From NCBI GenBank assembly GCA_008931825.1, contig QXVZ01023849.1, positions 59,656 through 123,655 of the forward strand: 64,000 bases of DNA, read 5' to 3'. This stretch comes from Phallusia fumigata. Lineage: Eukaryota; Chordata; Ascidiacea; Phlebobranchia; Ascidiidae. The translations under genes were made by a program, and so were the position numbers. Under the pieces are notes generated by a model that was not told the origin of the DNA, ran no database searches, and saw only the letters and a list, made by a program, of their open reading frames with translations. Shown here piece by piece: positions 49,801 to 61,500 of this stretch (the stretch's first letter is position 1; every line of letters begins with the position of its first letter).

Positions 49801-49858
49801 TGGGTATTGGTTTTGGTAAGTTTTCTTCACACTCTTCCATACTTTGGAATGTTGCCAT
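37875..49858 (-). CDS. ATL: Atlastin orthologue, ER-fusion dynamin-like GTPase (11 exons, C-terminal exon missing)
   Basis: Membrane GTPase that tethers and fuses ER tubules. Exons (- strand, 5' to 3'): 49625-49858, 49150-49281, 48860-49015, 48583-48639, 47523-47679, 45283-45357, 45023-45207, 43539-43610, 39972-40099, 39093-39396, 37875-37966. They join in frame to about 530 residues, against ~558 in human ATL1. Motifs are P-loop GAFRKGKSF, switch T in SDRDTTG, VLMDTQG (G3), [12 protein letters not shown] (G4 RD), and middle-domain [16 protein letters not shown] two-helix membrane hairpin and the tail [19 protein letters not shown] follow. The start ATG at 49858 is the first in frame and precedes the conserved FELDEDA. 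Exon 47523-47679 uses acceptor CTAAG, giving SLQFLVRDW; the nearer CTGCAG would delete three conserved residues. The single gene is equally related to ATL1-3. Confidence 0.94.
38270..38938 (-). repeat. Family B repeat copy
   Basis: Ends (plus strand) with GTGTCCCCTTCAGGAAGGGA and ACCCATA, the reverse-complemented start hairpin. Internal CAATTAATGTACCACAATGA-type units are present. Sense relative to atlastin. Confidence 0.8.
39093..39396 (-). other. ATL: Atlastin membrane hairpin exon
   Basis: Reads [17 protein letters not shown], then [20 protein letters not shown], a short loop, [20 protein letters not shown], and the start of the tail. These are the two intramembrane helices that shape tubules. 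One exon of 304 nt. Confidence 0.9.
40735..41400. other. CpG-bearing intronic segment sharing an end with the 25.7-kb TIR element
   Basis: CCAATTGTGCCCTTC and GCCGCATAACGTCTCAACGT match the reverse complement of 26195-26255. The rest is unique. No exon is supported here, although an 87-codon + strand frame is open. Confidence 0.35.
41412..41858 (-). repeat. Family B repeat copy with N and A-rich tract
   Basis: Begins (plus strand) AAAAGGGTGGCTTTCACCAT and ends CCTTTGGGAAGGGGACCCATAA. N41519 joins the tail to a mid-element unit. A 75-nt A-rich run with scattered G and C (41744-41818) corresponds to the T/C-rich run of the sense element. Confidence 0.85.
42305..42490 (-). repeat. Family B internal units
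   Basis: Holds GGTAACCACCGGGTCTATGA, CACACTGACATGACCAATC and GGTAACCACTGGGGTTGTGG, the reverse-complemented CCCCAGTGGTTACC units. Confidence 0.7.
43757..44580. mobile_element. TIR element E (non-autonomous DNA transposon-like)
   Basis: The left end (GGCAAAAATGCATGGTGGCC, CAAGTATCTTGACGTCACAC) and the reverse complement of the right end (TGCAAAAATGCAAGGTGGCA, CAAGTATTGTGACATCACAC) match over ~60 nt. A second partial copy lies at 46760-47115. No transposase frame. Confidence 0.65.
45396..45419 (-). repeat. Minimal repeat: only the two outermost ends fused
   Basis: Plus strand ACTAGAAGGGTGGCACACCC followed by ATAAAA. Read on the - strand it is the first few bases of the repeat start joined to the CCACCCTTCTAGT end, with everything between missing. 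It lies 39 nt upstream of the acceptor of atlastin exon 45283-45357. Confidence 0.6.
45770..46090 (+). repeat. Repeat F copy 1
   Basis: Shares TTAAAATCACT, GCAATTGTGTAAAAACC, CAAACTATCCAA and CCAAGTGGCTAAAATAT blocks with 59555-59800. Both are intronic and on the + strand, opposite to their host genes. Confidence 0.6.
46760..47115 (+). mobile_element. TIR element E, second partial copy
   Basis: Matches 44150-44580 through GGATAGTCTTAGAAGAGAAT, GTGCCCCAGCAC, GACGTTACAATACTGGGCAT and ACCACCTTGCAATTTTGCAA. The left end is missing. Confidence 0.7.
47330..47420 (+). repeat. SINE body fragment
   Basis: ATCAAATAAAAAATGATCCA and CCAGAACTGCAATGAGACAG match the 3' parts of the copies at 17825 and 21110. 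Confidence 0.5.
47523..49858 (-). other. ATL: Atlastin GTPase domain exons
   Basis: Five exons hold all guanine-nucleotide motifs in order, with no substitution at a catalytic position: the P-loop Arg-Lys-Gly-Lys-Ser, the switch-I Thr in DTTG, the Asp and Gly of DTQG, and the RD motif. The first four exon junctions are phase 0. Confidence 0.9.
48170..48540 (-). repeat. Family A repeat copy
   Basis: Plus strand CGTCAATCACTTTTTGCGTC, AACAGTCAGCATTCAAACAT and GGCAAATACTTGACCGGTC correspond to the reverse complement of the family A middle. It ends ATGGAAGGAGACCCATAAA. It begins 45 nt after the donor of atlastin exon 48583-48639, in sense. Confidence 0.8.
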
Positions 49859-49859
49859 G

Positions 49860-50775
49860 TGGCCTAGGTGTCTCAGTAGTATGGGACATAAATAAAATAA
49901 AGCTAAATTTTTATCTTAAAAGATTTGCATAATGTATTTTTTGTCAAATTAGGTTTACATTTTTATCTACAATCATAATTATCTCAAACTTGATCGACAA
50001 ATCAGTTAGATCACATTCATAGGAGTTTATTAGAATACTTTGTTTAATATTACACAAAATGTTTTCAAATCAAAGGTTGCTTTATTGGGCCTTAAACTTT
50101 TACATCGCCTGTCCGTTAACTTCATAGTTCACAAAACTCGCACCATTTTTTCAACTTTTTTGTGCAAACATTTTGTAAATTACACGGCGTGTCAAAAATT
50201 TACTAGCATTTTAATTTAACGGCAAAAAAATATACAGCACTCAGTGCCAGAGATTGTTTAATCGGAGACTACTAAACATATTTAGATTAGTCTCTGGGTC
50301 AATCCGAGACTACAAAAAGCATAAAAAAAACCTAGAGGCAACACTGTAACAGGGGTTGTGAACACGGAGTTCCTCTGTCGCCGTTTGCAGTGAAGCCTTT
50401 TACTGACGAACCACTCGCCGCACAGCCGAATGTCTCCTAATTACAATACATCTCAGGTCCTTAAGCGAGCACGTGCAAGATACCACAATGTCACCCAATG
50501 CAGTGGTAGTAACTAATAATTATTCGTCACATGTTAACGACATGTGGCAAAACAGTTTTCTGATCCGATCTCTCCAGCCTGTCATGGTCATACTGAGTGC
50601 GAATGAGTTCTTCAAGATGCTGCTGTCCAATTCGATTTAATGTTCAATTGGTATGTGGTGTTATAAAGTGCTAACATTCCCGACTGCTGTCTTAAGACCT
50701 TCGAAGGTGAATCTCCGGGATTCCAAATCACACGTTGATTACGTTTGTTACATCGTTATATGGTTGTTAAGATTT
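49860..50775. other. Upstream region of atlastin
   Basis: AT-rich sequence immediately 5' of the atlastin start codon passing into CpG-richer DNA from ~50100. It should contain the atlastin promoter and 5' UTR, but I can identify no specific element. Confidence 0.35.
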
Positions 50776-50779
50776 CGAC

Positions 50780-51108
50780 ATGTCAACCAAAAAAGAAAAT
50801 GGTCAGACAATTATGTGTATGGGTTTACGTGTACAACAGAATCGGATGGGTCACAACGTCCGTAGTGCTTTTGAGCAACTCCAGCCTTGCACCAGCAAAC
50901 TTACTAAAACAACACTATGAACTAACAACACTAACACTATGCTGGGAAAAGCGGACAAAGACAAACTTTCCTTAGTGCCACATTTTAATGACGTTGTTAG
51001 CAGACGAATAAATGACATGAGTTACGACATTCTCGACCAAGTGTTAGTAGATTTAAAGACCAGCTCCACAAAGTTTAGCTTACAGCTTGAAGACAACCGA
51101 CGTCGCTA
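50780..51108 (+). pseudogene. Decayed hAT (ZBED5-like) transposase, N-terminal part
   Basis: ATGTCAACC, then after a one-base shift in an A run KRKWSDNYVYGFTCTTESDG, followed by LLSNSSLAPANLLKQHYE. Near the end comes LVPHFNDVVSRRINDMSYD, then FSLQLEDN. These parallel the BED-type start (KRKWS..Y..YGFTC..E.DG.QRPQC) and the RRI.DM...SLQLDE block of ZBED5-like proteins. Shifts, a stop and the loss of the BED zinc-finger cysteines show it is dead. The central transposase and C-terminal region are missing. Confidence 0.7.
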
Positions 51109-51109
51109 A

Positions 51110-51830
51110 TTCGCGCCAGCATTTGTAAGCTACGTTAAAGGGTTCGAAGGTAAAGGAAGAATTTTTGTTTTGTAAACCCCTCGAGAAAACTTCAAAGGCA
51201 ACTGACGTGAAAAGGCTTTTGGATAGCTTCTTTACAAGCAATGATCTTTAGTGGATTATGGTTTAGTAGAGTTTTGCGTGTCGAGAATATTGCATAAGCG
51301 CCGGGGGGGTCTGTGCGACCTTGTGTTTTATATCACACCTCCGTATTTCATCGCTTCAACTTGTCGTCAATCGATGATATCACGTTTAACACCTTGATAC
51401 GTCATTGTCACTTTACCACTATATATTCACGTACGTTGTGACACACAATCATTCTGTTCTATTCTATTCCATTCCTTCCTTGTCGTTTTCGCATTTCGAT
51501 TCCGTTGGAATCATTCCAACCCAATGGAATGCTTCCCTTCGTTCGGAATCGGAAACGATAATACAAGACTCCCAGAAACGGTTCTTGAGTCAGACTAGTC
51601 TCCAGACAGAAGCAGAAGCGATCGGTAGTTACAAGCACTACGTCACGCGCAAACCACGGATTCGACAGTTTCATTAGAGAACACCGATGAAGCTCCTTCT
51701 ATGATAGGGTACAAGTCTGGTTTAAGGGGCTTGACAAGGGAAGAAGCGTTACACGTTATTGTCACACATTGTGTGTTGCACAGACATGCACTAGTATCGA
51801 AAACGCTGATCATTAAATTAAGCCATCTGT
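51110..51830. other. Unique CpG-containing intergenic sequence
   Basis: No gene recognised. Both strands carry overlapping 70-90-codon frames around a run of degenerate ATTCC/GGAAT repeats (51455-51545), which I take as chance. Confidence 0.4.
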
Positions 51831-51889
51831 TTCCTTTAACGCCATAGCCCTACAGCCCCCTAAAATGGGTCAAAATTATTAATGTTTAC

Positions 51890-52835
51890 ACCAAAGGATT
51901 CACACCTTTTTACACCAAATATCAAGTTTTTGTTTACATCAGTTTTGGTCAAGAAAGAGTTGTTCAAATTTTCACACATTATAAAAGGGTGTTTAAAGAT
52001 TTTGTATTTGCTTCAGAAATGCTATTCCAAATGTGTTGAAATTTATAGCATACATCTGTAGGGTGCTTCTTATTGCTTGTTTAAAATTGTAGCATGATCG
52101 GTCAACTATTTACCCTTACTGCCACCAGTATGTGTTCAAACGTTGACTGTTTTGCCCCAAATACAAAACGACCAGGGAGTAATTGGCGAGTTTCAGGCAC
52201 AAGCGGTGGAACACTCCGCGGTTGGTAACTGGCCGCTACTTCACATATATTCAGACGTTTATTCGGGGCGGCAGGAGTGTTAACCGAAATGCGTTTGCTA
52301 AATATCACTGTAAAAGATAATTCATTACAATACCTTTGCTCTCATTTGCAGTTGCACTTTCTTGTTCCGTACTATGTAAGCTTATATTTGGTTTGTCAAA
52401 AAGCGCAATGTTGTTGTTGGATTTATAGCGCATTACTGAAAGGGTCGTTTGTTGTGCGGTCTGCTGTGGCTCGTCTAAAGATCACTGCAGACCAAACCTA
52501 TTGGTTAGTGTGGCTGTGGTGTTTAAATTGTGCTTTTGACATTGAGATTGAAATTAACATGATGTAAGAAATGATTTAGATAAATTATAAATTGAAATCC
52601 TTACATTTTGTTTAAATTTTTCAAACTGATTTCTAAACGGATCGGGTCCTCAAAATACCGCTACTATTTAGAAATTGTGTGGGGGTCCATATGTTCATGC
52701 TATCAGAAACAATCATGTTATAAAATACCAAGGGAGATAGGGACCCAATGTAATAAAGGAAATGGTACATGTGAAAAACATCATTTAGGAAGTGTGTGTG
52801 GAATGAAAATATAGAAAGCGCTTTAGTTGTGGTTT
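51890..52835 (+). repeat. Family A repeat copy in intergenic DNA
   Basis: Has TTGGTCAAGAAAGAGTTGTT, CAAGCGGTGGAACACTCCGC, GTTTATTCGGGGCGGCAGGA, GTGTGGCTGTGGTGTTTAAA and AGAAACAATCATGTTATAAA in family order. The hairpin start is lost, and it ends GAAAGCGCTTTAGTTG. Confidence 0.8.
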
Positions 52836-53815
52836 GCTTTTATCCACTTCACCCAGCTGTTACCCCACTAGCCCCCTAAATTGGGTAAAATTTTTAAACA
52901 TTGTCTTTAGTTAATAAAATCTGGACAGTTTGTAAAACATGCCATCATGATGCAATGAATGCTGTGTTTAACCCAATAGCCAGCTCCTAAAATTAAAAGA
53001 CAATATCTGAATTGGATGAAATTCACACAGTTTGCAGAAGATGCCAGTGTGGTCTGTGGTGTATCAAATTGAAAATTTGATTCTATAGACCGAGCAGTTA
53101 CCCCACTAGCCCCCTAAAATTGGTCAAATTATCAAACTATGTCCGAATTGGTTAAAATGTATGCAGTTTGTAGAACATGCCATTGTGGTGCACCAAACTC
53201 TTTGTTTGACCCAATAGCCCTATCAGTTAGTAGTTACCCACTAGCCCTCTAAAATGGGCCAAATTAATAAACAATGTTCGAATTCAATGAAATTCATAGT
53301 TTGTAGAACATGCCAGTGTGGTGTATCGAGTTAATAATTTAATGCCATAGCCCCAGTGGTTATCCCACTAGCCCCCTAAAGTGGGTTAAATTAATAAACA
53401 ATCTTACAATTGGTTGAAATTTACGGTTTGTAAAACATGCCATTGTGGTACATCAAATGCTGTGTTTAACCCTAAAGCCCCCAAAATTGACCTGCAAGGT
53501 TTATTTTGTGGATTGGCCCACAGTGGCTTGTCATTACATTTTCTTGAGTTATTTTTATAATCATTAACTCAATAGATTATATGCAACTTATTGAAAATAT
53601 CTGCTACAGTTTTAACATGTATATATTTGGATTGATACATAATTTTTAACTTTGCATTTTGGGGACCCATGCATTTCTGCCTGCAGAAACAATTAGGCCA
53701 TAAAAAGCTTCGGCAACTATGGAACCCAATGTAAAATAAATTTGTGAATATAATATTCTTTATAAATTGAGTGATAGTGTATGTGGAATGGCAATATTGT
53801 GAAAGCCATGGTAAT
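52836..53815 (+). repeat. Family B repeat with tandem ~130-bp internal units
   Basis: Internal units begin CTAGCCCCCTAAA(A/T) at 52868, 53106, 53241 and 53368, each with a TTTGTA.AACATGCCA.TGTGGT core and a CCCCAGTGGTTACCCCA-type joint. The tail (GGGGACCCATGCATTTCTGC, GGCAATATTGTGAAAGCCAT) follows. Confidence 0.85.
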
Positions 53816-53919
53816 GAACTTCATCTAAGCTGCACTTGCATAATGTAACTTTATCCACAAATTTTAAGCATGAAACTCGTCAAATAACTAGTGAAGTGGC
53901 ATTCTCTATTTTTAATGCA

Positions 53920-54050
53920 CATACCCTAAATGATGTTTTCCACATGTGCCATTTCCTTTATTACATTGGATATACACACCACAGCTCCACTACATTGGGT
54001 CCCTTATTTTCCTTGCTAAATTGTAGTGATGTTAATAGGACACAAACAGT
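53920..54050 (-). repeat. Family A tail fragment, antisense to the preceding copies
   Basis: Plus strand AAATGATGTTTTCCACATGT, CATTTCCTTTATTACATTGG and TACATTGGGTCCCTTATTTT are the reverse-complemented family A end. Confidence 0.75.
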
Positions 54051-54525
54051 TTAAGAATTACTATGAGTGACATTTGGCCAGACGCATCAAACTGGACCCT
54101 TTCCAATGTGGTTTCAATAATGGCTCATTGTCACAAATATGTTTCATACAATAGTCCGTGACACAATTCTCATGTGACGATATCTCGCAACCACTGGACT
54201 TTTACTTGTCAAATCGTTTGTTGCAAATGACCGCTTCGCACCCTCATTTCTTTTGCTTTCAACCCTAATGTGCCAGTTTTATCGCGTCGCCCGTTACTTG
54301 CTGCAGCTAAGTCAAGCAGAGTTAATGCTTTGACCCCAGCCATTGTTACCCAAATGGTATAAGTAGCCCTCTGTTTTCTAAAACACTTTAGTGCAAAAAG
54401 GCATTCAGCACATATGTAATTGTAAAGTGTAGTTCGCTGTAGTGGTTTAATTTATGATCGTTTACTACATCTGTAAATAATCGTATTTTATGTATTCGAT
54501 TCTATTTGAATAAGACAATAAATTT

Positions 54526-54611
54526 GTGAGCTGCAGACAGTGCACACTGTTTCGACCTGTAAGGTCTCATCAGTGCAGCTGGTGACAGGACATTGGCCAT
54601 TTAGGCTAGTC
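54526..54611 (+). mobile_element. Half copy of the 6.35-kb palindromic MITE
   Basis: GAGCTGCAGACAGTGCACAC, then GTTTCGACCTGTAAGGTCTC through GACATTGGCCATTTAGGCTA matches one arm of 6348-6472 plus about 20 nt of outer flank. The other arm is absent. Confidence 0.8.
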
Positions 54612-55560
54612 TAGACAAGACAATAAAGGTGTAGAAAAAGGGTCTATTGCTGATTAGAGTATGAGTGTGTTGCTGTTAAGGAACCTCCAATAGCCAGACC
54701 CATTTTTGCGTACCCTAAAAAACGGAATGTGACACCCCTGATTTCAACAACAACGTTGCACTCTTTGACCAACCAAATGTCTCGTACTTGTACAACCAGT
54801 TGGTTAGTACAATTATATCAGAATACAACTTTAAAGTAGATTACAACATAGCCAAATTGTATAGAATGACTTGCAGACTGAAGCTTGGTGCTAATATACA
54901 CTAAACCAAAACAATAATCACAAAACACCACTCAATTAATATACAACATGTTTAAAAAGCCATTGCCAGACCTAACAGTCCATTACTGGACAACAAGGAG
55001 GATATTTTGGTCACCACGTGACTCTTAAACACAAAAGCTTATTCACTGTGCTAAATGACTTTTAAACAAGGACCACTTGGCTTTTAAAACAGGGAACGTT
55101 GCTAAACAACTTACAATGGTCCTTGTGATTGGTCAGGAAAGTACCTAATGGAAAATTCTTTCAAAAACAGCACATAGAAAAATATATATAATACAGTACA
55201 CCTCAGTTAATCTGGATTTGAACCAACAAATTCATCCCAATTAGGCGAAGATCCAGTTGACCCAAAGACATTTGGAAAATTGCCTTAAATTAACATATTA
55301 CTGACCCAATGATGGTGGAATTTTTAAAAATAAAATAACGAGGCGAAGATCCGATTAACCGATGTTTACAGTGTCACAATGATCCAAAATACATAACATT
55401 ATATGCCTCTGAAGGAAAAAAATTAAACTAACAAACAAACATGATTGGATCTCAGGAAATTCGACCTAATAAAAATACCAGTCATATTTCTCGGTCAAAA
55501 ATACTAATAAATACAACAATCAAGTATAAGGACTGTAAGTCATGCATAATTAGCCCTGTG
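54612..55560. other. Intergenic sequence downstream of HOIP
   Basis: No gene or repeat family recognised. It must contain the HOIP 3' UTR (- strand), but no unambiguous AATAAA was placed. Confidence 0.4.
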
Positions 55561-55565
55561 TGTGG

Positions 55566-58500
55566 TCACGACAGCTTTTGAGAAGTGTTTTGTCCAATTC
55601 CAACACGTTGAAAAGTCAGCGGCAGCTTTTGTACTTGTAAAAGCAGAGCCGCAGCATATTTTTTTTCTGACATTTCAGTAGTACGTTTAGGAACAAATGA
55701 CTCAACCCGATTAAGACAGGTAATTAACTCATCAATAGAAAATACGTGTGCAGGATCCAGTTTGTTGTCATTGATAAGATTAACCTAATATAAAAAAAAT
55801 ACATATCTTTTTTGTACAACATTGAAAGATTGCTAACAAAAGTCTATCAATCATTATCCTCCAGAGCAGTTAAAACATCTACAGAAATACTTACCAAATA
55901 CTCTTTGTAATGAAGCTTACAAAGGCCAACATTTTCATCATGGACTTCACGGCCACAGAAATCATCTACTAAGCCTGTTGAAGTTTCTTTTTGCTCAGAA
56001 ACCTTAAATCCAAAACTTTTTTTTAAAGGGATAAACTTGTAAGCTACTCATTACACTGTTGACATAATATGTAGAGGTGATTGTTGCCACAATGTCTTGT
56101 TGATGAGTGAAGATATAGGAAGAAGTGTTTCTGACTGTTTATGAGTTAACAAAATAAACAAAAATGTACCTGACAATACATGTTTGTGGTTACACAGTGC
56201 GAGTCAAATTGAACATTAGACTTATTTAAAATTTCTTGGAGTTTTTCAATTTCCATGTCTCTCAGATAAAAAAGGCAATCCCTTGGATGATGAGCATGCA
56301 AACCTTTCTTGCGACATGTGAGCAACAATGTGCAAACCTTAATACAAAATACTGTTTCTTAATTCAAAACTAGAGTGGTGGCGTTCTCCATACTATGTGT
56401 TGTATCAACTATCAAAATAAAAAACTTACGTGACTTACTATGTTAAATATTGCTGTCAAAAATATTTCACGTTTTGGGGGCTTGTGGGTGAACAGGGGTA
56501 AATATTTGAAATTTAAACAACTCTTTCTTGAACAAAACATGGGAACAAACTTTTGTTTGACAGAAGAAAAGAAATAAAGAGTAAAAACAATGTGTCCCCT
56601 TCATGAAAATATACTTTACATACCCCCATGCCTCCTATTAGATCTTGTGTAACTGTGAGTTGAATTTTCCTTTCAATGTTTTAACAATATTAGATATGTG
56701 GTCTCCATAGTTGTGTAACATATAAAGGTCAATGAGCCAGCAAGGTAACTATTATAGCCTTAATTTGGGGACTGAATGAGAAGCTGCTGGGGCTCCAGTG
56801 TGAAACACAGCAATTGATACATCGCAATGACATGTCATAGACTATCAAAATTTCGTTCAGTTTGGACATTGTTTATTAATTTGCTCTATAGGGAAAAAAC
56901 ACAGCAGGTAATCTATCACAATGGCCTGTGCTGCAGACAGATGTCTTAATTTTACTTTGCATATTCTTTAACAATTTAACTCATTTTAGCGAATTGGCTC
57001 AGGTAACTGCTAGATGTATAGGGTAAAACACAGCAAACCAAACACAAGGCATATTCAACAAACCATGTAAATTTTGGGAAAAACATATTAAACAACAGCA
57101 TCCAAAAAGTTGACCCACCACTATACCTCTAACCAAGGCTCCCAGATCACATATGGCCCTTTGGTTAACTCTGATTGGCCTGTTTAAGCTACAGTAAATT
57201 GTATTTACAAAATAAACTAATTGATTGACCCATTACATGTCCTTTTACCAGCTTATCAAAACTATGTTATTAACTGTGTTTTATGAAAAAAATATTTATA
57301 CTATAGAAATGCATTTTTCAATTAACACTTGATCCCAAACAATGACGTTTTATACTATTTGTATTTATTACATTGGATACATATTCAATACCTGCATCAC
57401 AAAAAGGAAACTAACCAATTTGTTTAGTATGTGCTCGTAACTTTATCAGTGCTCAAAATACTTACTTTGCCTTGCCTAAATGGGCTTTTGCATCCACTGC
57501 AAAATTGAAAAGAACACATTAGGCATTTGAAGTGCATACAGCCTCCTTTGGCAAGAGCATATCTGAATTTGCAACTGGGACAATCTAAACAACATAATTC
57601 TTGATAAAGTTTGAGTCACAAACCTTAAGTATAAAGTTTTGAAGTATCTCATTGTTTCACATGACTAATATGTGTTAACATTTAAAGGCTGGAGAAAAAG
57701 ATTTGATGCTTTATAATGTTACACAATAGTGTAAACAATGGTTTTACTAAAAACAAATGTTTAGGCAATCAACAAAATTTTGATTACCTATTCCATTCTC
57801 TTTCAAATGTGCTGCAAGTCCGGCAGTTTGAAAATCAGGATCGTTCATTCGCTTCCAGTCTAAAAATTCCTCACAAGATATTCCTTCATGCTGTACCTCC
57901 CATTGCTTTTTGCAATTGTAGCAGGTCGCCTTTTATCACAAGTTCAAAATTAAGGCTTAACTATACTAGCATACAACATACGGCAACCCATATGGAAGTG
58001 TTACATATTCACTACATTAATTTGCATTGGGTCACTATTTCTAAATTTGTTGCATTATTGTCTCTGCAGGCAGAAATACTTGAGTCCCCTCAAAGTTGTC
58101 GATTATGCATTTTACTAGATACATGTCAACAATTTTAGGGTGTTGGAAATGTGTATGCAGAACAGTAACATATACTTTTAAAATTTATTGAGTGAGCTGG
58201 TGATGGTGCCATTATGTAAAGAAAACAGAATGACACAATATTATTGCCCAAAATAGAAACTATAGGGTGCAGCTGGGGGTTGAACACTGAAATCCAAAAA
58301 CACCACAATCGCAGGTTTTAAAACTTTTCAAATTTCATCTTATTTGGATTAATTTGATAATGTTTGATAATTTGACCCATTTTAGGGGGCTAATGAGGTA
58401 ATCGATGGGGCTACAAAGTAAACACAGTAATGACTGTGCCATAAAAACGCTCTACAAATCATCTAAACTTCATCCAATTCAGACACTGTTTAACAAATTG

Positions 58501-61500
58501 ACCCATTTTAGGGAGCTAGTCAGGTAACTGCTGGGCTATGGGATAAAACATAAATTATTGCACCACAATGTTATTTTATACAAACTGACCAAATTTCAAA
58601 TTCAGGATTGTTATTTGATTAAACTAAACTGGTTACACACTGCCTTGACAATATCTACCAGCTGAAGTTTTATCCAAATCCAGATTTCGATTAAAAAGTG
58701 CATGAACAAGCTGCAGGACAAAAAAAGAAAAAAGGGGTGAAAACAATGTTTCCCTTACAAAAAGAGACCCATGATTAGAACTTCAACAACACAAACCTTA
58801 TTACAGGAAGGACAGACCATTTTCAAAGTGGTTTCTTCATGTTCAAACAAAAACCCATTAGTGCACTGAAAAACAACAGCAAGCAATACTTAGTAAGTGA
58901 CTTTCATCCACAACTGAGGCTTTATCACATTTTAAAAAACAGTATATAACCCACAAAAAAAAGTAGCAACACACAGTTAGTGACAAGTCATAAAATAAAT
59001 GTCATTTTTATACTTACAAACGAGCACCACCGGAAGTTTGGCATTTTCATTAATGTTTGATCCCTTAATTTTTGTTGAAACAAAGTATGCAGGCTATCAT
59101 TTAACCGTGTTCTCACCTATCAAAATTTAAAAGACTTACTAAACTGATTAACCATGACCACAAGGAAACATTTGTTTTTAACCACATTGACAGAAAAATT
59201 CCCAAGATGTGGCGTTCTTCACAATGCAATTAAAACACACACTGCATTTTCCATTTCCTTTTTAATACAATGGATACACAATCAGTACCTACACTACATA
59301 GGGTCCCCATTTTTACTGGCATTTTATAACATATTTGTTTTCTGAAAGCAAACACATATGGGCTTCTGCACACATGTAATTGCTAAATGGTAGTGGTAAC
59401 ATACAATGGTGCAACTAGCAAGAGTTAAGGGGAGTAGGCAACGAACAAACAATATAAAAAACGTTTAAGAACTAAGCTACTGTTGTGTATTAAATCAACT
59501 TTAAAGCACATTTGAGCAGACTTTCATGTTTGCTTCTTTTCAGTTGTCTACTAAGCCTGGCATAACAAAATTTGTTGACTTTCAGCTATTAAAATCACTG
59601 ATAAATATACGATTGTGTAAAAACCCTCATTAAAAACTACTGACAGATAGCCAAAAGCTATTTTCGACACAACAAATTCTGGAAGTTTGTGGAAGCTAAT
59701 GAAGTTTCCAAACTATCCAAGCAATTTGATTTACACTTCCAAGAAGTGGCTAAAATATATGATTCCATTGCTGTAAAAATTGCATTGCTTACTTCAGGAA
59801 CAGTCACGTTTTCATCCGATTTTAGTTGCGAAGGCCCAATGACATGTCGTGTTAACACTGACAAAAACAACTTTGATTGTTGCTTAAATTTCAATTATTT
59901 TAGTACAAATTGTTTTTTAAAACTTAAATTCAGTAAAAGCTTAAAATTACAAAAAAGTAAATCAAGAATGTGAATCCATATTCAACTAGTGAGTAGAAAT
60001 AAATGTTATTGCCACAAATTTGCGCGCAGCATGTGTGCCTTATGTGGGGAACTATGTGCATTTCCAACCTTTTTTGACACACATGTGATTGAATGCACGG
60101 CAGTTTGGAAGTGTGTTGTCATGTTCTGCACTGCGGTGTGGACCTAGACCTAGTTTTTGGAAAACAAATCATTCTATTTTAGAAGTGGCATAATGAGCTT
60201 GTGTTTACATTTGCAGAAAAAGAGAGAAAGCATCACTTTGCCATAGATGCCACAGCAACATTATTTTAACTGGGAAAAGTGTCAATTAGTACTTTTGTTA
60301 ACCATGCGCATTATTTTTATGCTACTAGTTGCACCCATGGTGGCATATCCCCCCCCCCACTGCATCGATGCATCGAAATGGACAAAAAGGCCCTTTTAGA
60401 TGATGCAGTATAAATTCCATACCTTTGAACGACCAAATAATAGCTTACATGCTACCATATATATAGAGAGAGTGAACAATATGTGTCCCCTTATAAGAAG
60501 TGGAACCATAATAAGCAGAGGTTTACCACTACATCCAAGTAATTAAAGTAGTTTGTTGATGTTTCCTCATCACCATCAATGTCAGGTAGTCCACACACTG
60601 GGCACACAATGTCTCTTATGTGTCCTTCACTAATTTTGTATTGTAAATAGCGTTCCAAGCATGTATGACAATATTTGCATTCATTGTCACCGCATGTTGT
60701 CATACATTCAACCTAAAAAGGCAAAAAGTCAAATAAAATATATTTGCCCTTTGGGCCCTATGATAAGTGTACCATTATAACCACACAAATACCAAGTTTT
60801 TCCAAACAAGTAACACAACAAACGGCGCTGTGCATTTTACCTCTGCTGTTTCCCTATATTGTTGATTTACCACAATTACAATTGCTAAGTTGTTGCGCCT
60901 TTGTTCTGTGTGTTTGCAACATTACAAAACTTTGTAAATGTTGTTTGTCTGTTCAACTTTTATCATTCGTTGGTCGAACGACGCATCAAGCGTTATGCTC
61001 ACAGTGAGTCCACCATCATATCATTTTTTTCGTAAGTTGTAGACTTCAATTTGGGTCAATAAATTAGGTTTCACTAGTTGGTGGAATACCGCTAATGTTT
61101 CTTGCTTAAGGATACACAAGTGACTGAGATAGGATTAGAGGCCAAAACCTTGTGCGCACAAGGCAATAGCACTAACAACTGTTAATATAGTTTACTGCGC
61201 CATGTGTATGTGAACAAAATACTAATAATAAATATGGTTGTTTTCTATTTTGATGTTGTTTGCCTCTGTAAGCACTTATGACAAAACAAAAGCACCTTAA
61301 CACATTGCTGTAATTTTGTCTTTTTAGGTCAGGTCACAGATTGCAAAACAGATAAACATACACACCTTGCTGCGAGCAAATATTTCAAGGCAAAGCATGC
61401 ACTGATTTTTGAGATATTTAACTGCACCGTCCAAATTGTCCGGAAAGGACTGAGCTGCTTCAATTACATCATTAAAGTCACAATTTGTCATGGTTAAAAA

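Larger units (their letters stand above)
55566..57584 (-). other. RNF31: HOIP RING2 and linear-chain determining domain
   Basis: Exon 57466-57584: [20 protein letters not shown], then [12 protein letters not shown]. The Cys of GGCMHF aligns with the catalytic Cys that forms the ubiquitin thioester (C885 in human). Exon 56170-56337 supplies [20 protein letters not shown]. Exons 55895-56002 and 55566-55784 supply the LDD with its extra zinc ligands ([16 protein letters not shown]), which positions the acceptor ubiquitin Met1. No key residue is missing. Confidence 0.92.
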
